Assembly: GCA_030628785.1 (NCBI GenBank) | Contig: DAOVQI010000209.1 | Location: 1 to 6,261 of the forward strand | Source of the DNA: Bacteroidota bacterium | Lineage (GTDB): Bacteria > Bacteroidota > Bacteroidia > Bacteroidales > VadinHA17 | DNA length: 6,261 nt | Reading direction: 5' to 3' | In this document: one piece after another, positions 1 through 5,288 of the stretch | Layout of the letters: every line of letters begins with the position of its first letter | Numbering within the stretch: position 1 is the first letter of the stretch | Program-made: the position numbers and the translations under genes | Notes under the pieces: model-generated | What the model was told of the DNA's origin: nothing | Databases searched by the model: none | The model's input: only the letters and a program-made list of their open reading frames with translations

Positions 1-2
1 AA

Positions 3-89
3 GATGGATATGAACTTCAGGGCCTTTTAATTAAGAATAAGAAATATTATCGTGCTTTACTGGATGGCACGCTGGAAAGGATTGAATGA
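3..89 (+). CDS. C-terminal end of an unidentified gene (5' truncated by window edge)
   Basis: Reading in frame from base 3 gives 28 residues (DGYELQGLLIKNKKYYRALL, then DGTLERIE) before a TGA at 87-89. The frame is open to the left window edge, the composition is ordinary for a soluble bacterial protein, and the repeat array begins only about 20 bp after the stop. This fits the tail of a real + strand gene whose body lies outside the window. Too little is present to assign a family. The alternative is a chance open frame, because 28 codons is not significant by itself. Confidence 0.5.
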   Translation, partial: DGYELQGLLIKNKKYYRALLDGTLERIE

Positions 90-110
90 AACTCGCCCGC
101 CTCGTGAAAC

Positions 111-216
111 GTAACCCAAAACCCGTAACCAGTAACCCGCAACCAGTAACCCGCAACCAGTAACCCGCACCCAGTACCCAGCACCCAGTACCCAGCACCC
201 AATACCCAGCACCCCC
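111..216. repeat. 14-bp tandem repeat array (paired heptamers)
   Basis: About seven copies of a 14-bp unit run from 121 to 216: 121-134, 135-148, 149-162, 163-176, 177-190, 191-204 and a partial copy at 205-216. A degenerate lead-in starts near 111. The unit changes along the array, from acccgcaaccagta on the left to cccagcacccagta on the right, and each unit is itself two related heptamers. Copies 135-148 and 149-162 are identical. The array lies between the upstream stop codon and the CotH-like gene. Because 14 is not a multiple of 3 and the G-rich strand has few stops, all three - strand frames stay open here without being genes. Confidence 0.93.
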
Positions 217-245
217 GCCCGTACCGGACGGCACGTTCGGGCGGG
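214..245. repeat. GC-rich palindrome closing the 14-bp array
   Basis: An 8-bp perfect inverted repeat, cccgcccg (214-221) and cgggcggg (238-245), encloses a 16-base loop that can form a few more pairs. It follows the tandem array directly and stands out from the AT-rich flanks. The heptamer gcccgcc also occurs at 95-101 and in the palindrome block after the CotH-like gene (1581-1587), and its complement is at 240-246. This suggests a dispersed REP-like element, which is an inference since only this window is visible. Confidence 0.75.
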
Positions 246-318
246 CAGTACCCAGTAACCAGCAACATTTTTGTTACCCTTTTGGAAAAATATGTTAAAT
301 TTAAACTTTATAATATTG

Positions 319-326
319 TACTTTTG
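319..326 (+). promoter_or_regulatory. Possible Bacteroidota -7 box for the CotH-like gene
   Basis: TACTTTTG matches the TAnnTTTG -7 consensus known for Bacteroidota sigma-ABfr promoters. It would place the transcript start near 333 and give a leader of about 60 nt before the ATG at 393. No good TTTG-like -33 element is visible at the expected spacing; the sequence near 293-297 is only a weak match. A TATAAT at 309-314 is also present but is unremarkable in such AT-rich DNA. The position supports 393 rather than the earlier in-frame ATG at 282 as the start. Confidence 0.35.
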
Positions 327-392
327 CATTTAAGAATTAATAATTCTCGTTTATATCCGGTACTAACAATTCAAAAACCATTAAAAAAAGAT

Positions 393-1508
393 ATGAAAAA
401 TTTTATGAGATTTTTTCCAGGGATTTTGATCATTTTTTCTTTTTATTTCCACGTTGTAGCTAATGCCGAAGTTAGAATAGGTGATTTTTATCCCGGTAGT
501 ATTAACCAATTTACTACCGAAGATAGTATTCAAGCAGAAGATCAATTATTTAGCAATCATGATGTTCTGGAGATTACAATAACAACTGACTATAAAACTC
601 TGACCCGGGATATTGGGGACGAACCTGAATATCATCAGGGAGTTATTTCCTATGCTTTACCAGGATTTGACACAGTTTCAGTAAATGCCAGATTAAGAAC
701 AAGAGGTTTGTATCGAAAAAGAAGGGAGAATTGTGACACTCCACCTTTACGAATAAAATTTGACAAAAAAAATACCCTGAATACTCTTCTCCAGGGGCAC
801 AAAGACCTCAAGTTGGTAACCCATTGCAGAAAAAAATGGAATATTTATGAAAATTATTTATTGAAGGAGTATTTATTATATAGAATATATAATTATATAA
901 CTGATTTTAGTTATAAAGTACGGTTGTTGAAGGTAACATACCGGGATATTAAAGGGGAAGTTGATCCCTTTACGAGATTTGGTTTTTTTATTGAGGGTAC
1001 TAAGAAAATGGCCAAAAGGAATAGTGCAGTGGAAATAGAAACAAAAGGAATAGGAATAGAAACTACCGATTATGATATATCGAATTTATTCTTTCTTTTT
1101 CAATACATGATTGGCAATACCGATTGGTCCATACCTTATCTGCATAATGTTAAAATATTAGCTGTTGGCAAGTCAAAGTACGTTCCCATACCATATGATT
1201 TTGATTTCTCAGGTGTGATAGGCACTTCATATGCTATCCCTGATTCACTTCTTCCAATAGCATCGGTAAAACAAAGATGCTGGCGGGGGCCGGGAAGAAC
1301 ACAGGAGGAATTGGCATCAACGTTTGAAATTTTTAATGAAAAGAAAGAAGAAATTTATTCAATGTACAGGAATTTTTCTCACCTTAAAGAAAAACAAATC
1401 GAGAATATCCTTAAGTATTATGATAAATTCTACGCTATCATTAATGATCCAAAGAAAGTAAAAAGAGAATTTGGACAAACCTGTACCAGGCACAAGAAAA
1501 GGCCTTGA
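393..1508 (+). CDS. Exported CotH-kinase-like protein
   Basis: This is a 371-residue protein with a signal peptide: a basic start, MKNFMRFF, then a hydrophobic core and a likely cleavage after ANA at residue 25, so it should be exported to the periplasm or outer membrane. The frame extends up to an ATG at 282, but that start would put 37 extra residues before the signal peptide and lies upstream of the likely promoter. CotH-like signatures in order are RTRG (102-105), CDTPPLRIKF (114-123), KLVTHC (140-145), FIEGTKKMAKR (199-209), NTDWS (242-246) followed by HN (251-252), and PYDFDFSG (267-274). In known CotH proteins, which are atypical protein-kinase-fold enzymes that phosphorylate spore-coat proteins, the D-W...HN and P-x-D-x-D regions supply catalytic and metal-binding residues. 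The equivalence here is by eye. The tail from about 305 is helical and charged. Substrate and activity are unknown. The gene is very AT-rich and stands alone. I am confident that it is a gene and moderately confident of the fold. Confidence 0.75.
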   Translation: MKNFMRFFPGILIIFSFYFHVVANAEVRIGDFYPGSINQFTTEDSIQAEDQLFSNHDVLEITITTDYKTLTRDIGDEPEYHQGVISYALPGFDTVSVNARLRTRGLYRKRRENCDTPPLRIKFDKKNTLNTLLQGHKDLKLVTHCRKKWNIYENYLLKEYLLYRIYNYITDFSYKVRLLKVTYRDIKGEVDPFTRFGFFIEGTKKMAKRNSAVEIETKGIGIETTDYDISNLFFLFQYMIGNTDWSIPYLHNVKILAVGKSKYVPIPYDFDFSGVIGTSYAIPDSLLPIASVKQRCWRGPGRTQEELASTFEIFNEKKEEIYSMYRNFSHLKEKQIENILKYYDKFYAIINDPKKVKREFGQTCTRHKKRP

Positions 1509-1568
1509 AAATTATTTCGGAAGACTGGTGGGAGCAAGGCAAACAAACAGAAAACTATAGTGGGGGAG

Positions 1569-1664
1569 ATCCGTCCGACCGCCCGCCTGCCTGTCCGACC
1601 GGGTCATCCGGGCGGAAATGAAAGAATTCATTCTTTCGGGCAGGCTCCAGCCGGTCCGACGGAT
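1569..1664. repeat. Nested GC-rich inverted repeat block
   Basis: Three nested inverted repeats share one centre. The outer arms are 1569-1581 and 1652-1664 (12 of 13 positions pair), the middle arms gcctgcc and ggcaggc are at 1585-1591 and 1639-1645, and the inner arms gaaagaat and attctttc are at 1620-1627 and 1630-1637. GTCCGAC also occurs three times in direct orientation (1573, 1593 and 1654). The block fills much of the 261-bp gap between the CotH-like gene and queE. It could fold in RNA and act as a terminator or processing site, but no T-tract follows. It is more probably a copy of a dispersed REP-like or MITE-like palindrome. The rest of the gap shows no gene. Confidence 0.8.
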
Positions 1665-1769
1665 AAAAGAAGGAGCTTGTCAGTGAGAATAGCATTATAA
1701 GGCGTATAATCCGGAGTGTCTGCGAACATATCAGCCAATTTTGCCCTTTACCTGAATTAAACAAAAAAG

Positions 1770-2402
1770 TTGACTGAAATTAACCAAAATATTTTCGAAG
1801 ATGGAAAGAAGCTTCCGCTGGTTGAGGAATTTTATACCATCCAGGGAGAAGGATATTTCACCGGAAAACCCGCTTATTTCATACGGATAGGAGGATGCGA
1901 TATTGGATGTAGCTGGTGTGATACAAAATATAGCTGGAATCTGGATTTTTTTCCTCCGGTGAATACAGATGAGATTGTCGAACGGGTTATAAGAACCGAA
2001 GCAAAATCCGTGGTTGTAACAGGAGGTGAGCCTTTAATGTATAACCTGGATTATTTATGTTCTGAGCTTAATAGTAATAATATAAAGACATTCATCGAAA
2101 CTTCAGGGTCTCATCCTTTAACCGGAGAATGGGACTGGATATGCCTTTCTCCAAAAAAGGAAAATCCTCCCCTGGACAAAATATATTTAAAAACTGATGA
2201 ATTAAAAATTATTATTCAGACAATAAATGATTTCGTTTGGGCTGAAATAACTTCAGTAAAAGTTAACCAATCCTGTAAATTATATCTTCAACCGGAATGG
2301 AGCCAATTTGAGAAGATCATTCCTGAAATCGTGGGGTATGTGAAGAAAAATCCAAAATGGAGCATATCCCTCCAGGTCCACAAATTTATGCATATACCAT
2401 AG
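1770..2402 (+). CDS. queE: 7-carboxy-7-deazaguanine synthase QueE
   Basis: QueE is a radical-SAM enzyme that converts 6-carboxy-5,6,7,8-tetrahydropterin to 7-carboxy-7-deazaguanine, the committed ring contraction towards preQ0 and tRNA queuosine. The 210-residue product is complete for the family. It has the N-terminal EEFYTIQGEG (19-28), the iron-sulfur cysteines C43, C47 and C50 in a CxxxCxxC motif, CDT with T52 at the position that binds magnesium in characterised QueE, VTGGEP (83-88) for SAM, ETSG (110-113), DELK (143-146), LQPE (173-176) and the terminal SLQVHK (200-205). The start is TTG: a stop at 1758-1760 leaves no other common start codon, and the first in-frame ATG is inside the SAM motif. 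No clear Shine-Dalgarno sequence precedes it. No other queuosine gene is visible nearby, so the partners (queD, queC, queF) must lie elsewhere. Confidence 0.97.
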   Translation: MTEINQNIFEDGKKLPLVEEFYTIQGEGYFTGKPAYFIRIGGCDIGCSWCDTKYSWNLDFFPPVNTDEIVERVIRTEAKSVVVTGGEPLMYNLDYLCSELNSNNIKTFIETSGSHPLTGEWDWICLSPKKENPPLDKIYLKTDELKIIIQTINDFVWAEITSVKVNQSCKLYLQPEWSQFEKIIPEIVGYVKKNPKWSISLQVHKFMHIP

Positions 2403-2407
2403 TAGAA

Positions 2408-2507
2408 ATGCCTAAATGAAGAAGTGACTAAAGTGTCTAAAGTGACTAAAGTTTAAAGTGCCTAAATAAAGAAATGCCTAAAGTGCCTAAAATTGAAAAT
2501 GCCTAAC
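2408..2507. repeat. Degenerate 9-bp repeat array downstream of queE
   Basis: Units of the form gtgNctaaa or atgcctaaa occur at 2408-2416, 2424-2432, 2433-2441, 2442-2450, 2458-2466, 2474-2482, 2483-2491 and 2499-2507. Three are directly adjacent and the others are separated by 7-base A-rich linkers. The array starts six bases after the queE stop. Stops (taa, tga) occur within the units, so it is not coding. It lacks the long conserved repeats and unique spacers of a CRISPR array. Its function is unknown; it probably arose by slippage. Confidence 0.85.
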
Positions 2508-2531
2508 TCGGATAGGAAGATAAAAGTGCCT

Positions 2532-2549
2532 CACACAGCAAGCTGTGTA
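2532..2549. repeat. Short hairpin in the queE to ompA-like gap
   Basis: The 7-base arms acacagc (2533-2539) and gctgtgt (2542-2548) are separated by two bases, so in RNA about six pairs could form around a four-base loop. No T-tract follows, which argues against a standard intrinsic terminator. It is the first strong stem downstream of queE and could protect the 3' end of its transcript, though this is a guess. Confidence 0.5.
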
Positions 2550-2696
2550 CAAAGTAAAAATAACTTAAGTGAATCAATCATCAAATTGCTAAATTACTCG
2601 CTTCGCTCATGAGATCGCTAACGCTAAGTTGTTAAATTGCTGAAATGTTTATAGCTTTTAGATATTACTTTGAGTTAAATGGCAGATACGTTAAAT

Positions 2697-2735
2697 TCCC
2701 CTCTGTGGGATGGCAAGTGGGTAAGCGAGAGGGGA
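2697..2735. repeat. Inverted repeat tcccctct / agagggga
   Basis: Perfect 8-bp arms at 2697-2704 and 2728-2735 enclose a 23-base G-rich interval, with a wobble and a further pair extending the stem outward. The following 2736-2770 is also unusually G-rich for this region. It may be a dispersed intergenic repeat; one window cannot show copy number. Confidence 0.6.
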
Positions 2736-2785
2736 GTGCGAGGGATGGTGCTGCTGTAAGGGGTGTGTCAGTTGAATTACCAAAA

Positions 2786-2793
2786 TAATTTTG
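2786..2793 (+). promoter_or_regulatory. Possible -7 box upstream of the OmpA/PorE-like gene
   Basis: TAATTTTG fits the Bacteroidota TAnnTTTG -7 consensus. The leader from there to the ATG at 2919 would be about 120 nt and would include much of the hairpin at 2792-2831. A clear -33 element at the proper distance is not visible, since the nearest TTG (2772-2774) is too close. This is a tentative call. Confidence 0.3.
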
Positions 2794-2831
2794 CAAATGA
2801 TTCTTAATGAAATTAAGAAACAAATTTTGCA
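2792..2831 (+). repeat. AT-rich hairpin ahead of the OmpA/PorE-like gene
   Basis: The inner arms ttcttaat (2801-2808) and attaagaa (2812-2819) form a perfect 8-bp stem with a 3-base loop. The outer arms tgcaaa (2792-2797) and tttgca (2826-2831) extend it through a small internal loop. If transcription starts at or just after the proposed -7 box, most of the stem would lie at the 5' end of the mRNA and could stabilise or regulate it. It could equally be a protein-binding palindrome. Confidence 0.5.
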
Positions 2832-2918
2832 GGGAATAAGATAATTAGTGAATTGATCCTTGAAAATTCCGGTTTGCTGTTTTTTTCTGTAGTTTTAGAT
2901 TATATTATATTTTATAAA

Positions 2919-4853
2919 ATGTTTAAATGGGCAATCAATATCATGTTTTTTGCCGGTCTTCTTTCGGCTGTTGTTGCTCAGCAAGTGCCACGTACTCATT
3001 CTGGTAAGGCCTTGAAACATTACAATAAGGCCAGGACTCATTATCAATTTTTAGATTTCGACCAGGCAGCCAGTGAATTATTCAATGCGATAAAGACGGA
3101 TAACCAGTTTATTGATGCTCATTTATTACTGGCAGAACTAAGTGTCGACAGAAAAGACTACACACAAGCCATTGAATCATATAGAACAACCATTGGGATT
3201 GATCCATTGTTTTTCCCTAATGCCACATATAGTCTTGGCCATATTGAATTTCTCACGGGTTTGTATAAAGAATCAAAAGAACATCTGGAGCTCTTTTTAA
3301 AAGAGGGAAAGGGCAGTAAGAACCTGGAAGAGATGGCTCGAAAAGAATTAAAGAATTGTGAATTTGCCTTAAAAGCAATAGAAAATCCGGTTCCGTTTAA
3401 CCCATTAAACTTAGGTCCGAATATTAATTCAAATTATGATGAGTATTGGCCATCATTAACTGCGGATGGCCATACACTGGTAATTACCGTTCTGGTTCCT
3501 GTCCAGACAGAAGGCAGTTTCCAGCCAACCAGGAAACAGGAAGATTTTTACATCAGCCACTGGGAAAACGGAGAATGGACTAAAGTAGAAAATATTGGAA
3601 GACCTTTGAATTCAAATCAAAATGAGGGAGCTCAGTCACTTTCTTCCGATGGTCATTATATGTTTTTTACTGCATGCAAACGAAAGGATGGGTTCGGTAG
3701 TTGTGATATCTATTATTCAATGAAAACACCTAAGGGTTGGTCTCCACCAGTAAATATGGGCAGACCTGTTAATTCCGGAAGCTGGGAGTCACAGCCATCC
3801 ATTTCACCCGATGGAAGAACACTGTATTTTGCCAGTAACCGACCGGGAGGAAAAGGAAAAATGGATATCTGGAAAAGTACGGTAACCAAGGATGAACATT
3901 GGGGTGAACCGGAAAACCTGGGGGATAAAATAAACACTCCTGGTGATGAAATGTCACCCTTTATTCATAATGATAATCAAACGCTTTATTTTTCATCAAA
4001 CGGCCAGGTTGGAATGGGAGGGTTTGATCTTTTTATTTCAAAACTGGATAAATCAGGTAATTGGAATACACCTAAGAATCTTGGTTATCCAATTAATACC
4101 CATGGAGATGAACTGGGACTTGTCGTTAATGCAAAAGGAAATAAAGCATATTTTTCATCCAACAGGCTGAGCGATGCCGGTAAGGATATTTTTAAATTCG
4201 ATTTATATGATGAAGTCAGACCGCTGGAAGTAACATATATGAAGGGAACAGTTTATGAGGAAGGTACAAAAAAGCCGTTAACAGCGAAGTTTGAGTTAAT
4301 TAGTCTTGCTTCAAAAGAAGTTATTATGCAAGCTTTTTCGGATCAATCTGGAGAATTTCTGGTAAATATACCCACCAATATGGATTATGCCCTTAATGTT
4401 TCGAAAGAAAGGTACCTGTTTTATTCTGATCATTTTTCATTGAAAGGGGTCAGGGAGATTACTGATCCGTTCCTTAAGGATATTCCTCTCAAATTCCTGA
4501 AACCTGGAGAAATCGTGATCCTGAAAAATATTTTCTACGAAACCGATTTATTTGCACTAAAATCCGAATCAGAAGCAGAATTGAATAAAATAATTGAATT
4601 TCTGAATGCGAATCCCGGAATCAGGATTGAGATAAGCGGACATACTGACAACGTTGGTAATATTGAATATAACCAAAAATTGTCAGAAAACAGGGCTAAA
4701 ACAGTGTACCAGTACCTTGAACAAAATAAAATTGGAAAAGAAAGGCTGGCATATAAGGGATATGGAATGTTAAATCCCGTAACGACTAACGATACCGAAG
4801 AAGGCAGGGCTATGAACCGCCGGACTGAATTAAAAATCCTTGAGAAGAAATAA
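2919..4853 (+). CDS. PorE/PG1058-like OmpA-family protein (TPR, PD40 propeller, CRD, OmpA_C)
   Basis: The 644-residue protein carries a signal peptide (MFKWAINIMFFAGLLSAVVA, cleavage near residue 20). Next come TPR-like helices (about 26-128), a PD40/WD40-like propeller (about 176-428) with repeated 'S.DG..LYF.S' strands such as PSISPDGRTLYFASNRPGG, a carboxypeptidase-regulatory-like domain (about 436-508), and an OmpA C-terminal domain (about 533-644). In the last, D577 of GHTDN and R592 of SENRAK keep the 15-residue spacing of the E. coli OmpA residues that bind diaminopimelate, so it should anchor to peptidoglycan. This order is that of Porphyromonas PorE (PG1058), a type IX secretion component at the outer membrane. 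Many Bacteroidota encode several such paralogs, often beside porP/sprF, which is absent here, so a secretion role is inferred. The ATG at 2919 is preferred over the TTG at 2853 because the signal peptide begins there, after an A-rich leader. Confidence 0.9.
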   Translation: MFKWAINIMFFAGLLSAVVAQQVPRTHSGKALKHYNKARTHYQFLDFDQAASELFNAIKTDNQFIDAHLLLAELSVDRKDYTQAIESYRTTIGIDPLFFPNATYSLGHIEFLTGLYKESKEHLELFLKEGKGSKNLEEMARKELKNCEFALKAIENPVPFNPLNLGPNINSNYDEYWPSLTADGHTLVITVLVPVQTEGSFQPTRKQEDFYISHWENGEWTKVENIGRPLNSNQNEGAQSLSSDGHYMFFTACKRKDGFGSCDIYYSMKTPKGWSPPVNMGRPVNSGSWESQPSISPDGRTLYFASNRPGGKGKMDIWKSTVTKDEHWGEPENLGDKINTPGDEMSPFIHNDNQTLYFSSNGQVGMGGFDLFISKLDKSGNWNTPKNLGYPINTHGDELGLVVNAKGNKAYFSSNRLSDAGKDIFKFDLYDEVRPLEVTYMKGTVYEEGTKKPLTAKFELISLASKEVIMQAFSDQSGEFLVNIPTNMDYALNVSKERYLFYSDHFSLKGVREITDPFLKDIPLKFLKPGEIVILKNIFYETDLFALKSESEAELNKIIEFLNANPGIRIEISGHTDNVGNIEYNQKLSENRAKTVYQYLEQNKIGKERLAYKGYGMLNPVTTNDTEEGRAMNRRTELKILEKK

Positions 4854-4907
4854 TGGATTTCTGAAACTTACTGATTGAGATTTGTTTATCTTAAATACTA
4901 TACACCT

Positions 4908-5096
4908 ATGAAGAGACAAGAGAGCCTATTACTTATATTACGGATTACCGGAGCATGGGCCATGGTGCCGGTATCTAATGGTCATGCTTCCGTTACAAAC
5001 CTCGCCTTCCATGGTCTTCTGGGGTTAGGTTGGGCCTTTGGTGCAGAAAAGAATCAGGATTTGACTACGAGTCAGACCCTGACTTGGCATAAATAA
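4908..5096 (+). CDS. Doubtful small ORF, 62 aa, unknown
   Basis: An ATG-started frame of 62 codons, MKRQESLLLILRITGAWAMV followed by a glycine-rich, mildly hydrophobic middle (GLLGLGWAFG) and a polar end (QTLTWHK). The basic start and hydrophobic run could pass for a short membrane or secreted peptide, and an A/T-rich leader precedes the ATG. I recognise no family, no clear promoter is seen, and the length is within what chance allows. It could be real, a decayed gene fragment or noncoding. Confidence 0.25.
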   Translation: MKRQESLLLILRITGAWAMVPVSNGHASVTNLAFHGLLGLGWAFGAEKNQDLTTSQTLTWHK

Positions 5097-5170
5097 AGCC
5101 TAAAGGACTTTAACAATAATAACCGCGGGTGTAACCAGTGGTAGAAAAAAGAGTGTTTAGGTAGGGCTTA

Positions 5171-5217
5171 CCCTATGAAATATTCCGACTTGTCGGAATA
5201 CTTTGTATTTCACAGGG
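5171..5217. repeat. Compound hairpin between convergent genes
   Basis: The inner perfect 8-bp stem tattccga (5181-5188) and tcggaata (5193-5200) has loop cttg. The outer 10-bp stem ccctatgaaa (5171-5180) and tttcacaggg (5208-5217) has one mismatch, and a 7-base bulge (5201-5207) lies on the right side only. It sits about 70 bp past the hydrolase stop and 320 bp past the OmpA/PorE-like stop, a place where a bidirectional transcription stop would be useful. Neither strand has a T-tract after the stem, so it is either a factor-assisted 3' end structure or a dispersed palindromic repeat. Confidence 0.7.
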
Positions 5218-5288
5218 CGAGACTTAAAGTCAAACCCTGTCTAATTCTTCCGGTAACCATTTTTACCTGATTAAAGGCCCCGGATACA

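Larger units (their letters stand above)
2577..2918. other. Gene-free intergenic stretch with repeat fragments
   Basis: No credible gene is seen here on either strand. A near-duplicate aaattgct(a/g)aaat occurs at 2583-2594 and 2634-2646, flanking a cgcttcgctcatgag-type segment with the palindrome ctcatgag (2606-2613). Further on are an 8-bp inverted repeat (2697-2735), a possible -7 box (2786-2793) and a hairpin (2792-2831), each listed separately. The texture resembles the mosaic of small dispersed repeats common between Bacteroidota genes. Confidence 0.6.
4854..5288. other. Intergenic region between convergent genes
   Basis: This gap separates the OmpA/PorE-like gene from the convergent hydrolase. 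Its left part holds one doubtful ORF (4908-5096) with two overlapping 5-bp stems near its end (5062-5074 and 5071-5083). Its right part holds a strong compound hairpin (5171-5217). I see no tRNA, known RNA gene or mobile element. Confidence 0.6.

Noticed and set aside
31..329. Three overlapping - strand ORFs of 67-90 aa rich in GYWVLGTG
   Set aside because: They are translations of the 14-bp array in its three frames; the repeated peptide reflects the DNA repeat, not a gene.
282..392. ATG at 282 as start of the CotH-like gene
   Set aside because: It would put 37 residues before a clear signal peptide and lies upstream of the likely -7 box at 319-326.
1460..1620. Overlapping + frame (…AQEKALKIISEDWWEQGK…) reading past the CotH-like stop, suggesting a frameshifted tail
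   Set aside because: It has no start, runs into the palindrome block, and the CotH-like protein already has a plausible natural end. I could not support a frameshift.
1736..1743. CAATTTTG as a -7 box for queE
   Set aside because: The key TA is not matched and no -33 element is seen.
1555..1764. - strand ORF of 69 aa
   Set aside because: It runs through the nested GC palindrome and has no recognisable protein features.
2408..2507. CRISPR array
   Set aside because: Units are only 9 bp, degenerate and mostly adjacent, with no unique spacers of normal length and no cas gene.
2853..2918. TTG at 2853 as start of the OmpA/PorE-like gene
   Set aside because: The signal peptide begins cleanly at the ATG at 2919, and the extension is AT-rich leader.
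3713..4170. Three short ORFs (3713-3937 and 3769-3957 on -, 3943-4170 on +) inside the OmpA/PorE-like gene
   Set aside because: They are shadow frames of a well-supported coding region.
5171..5217. Intrinsic terminator
   Set aside because: The stem is strong, but neither strand has a T-tract after it.
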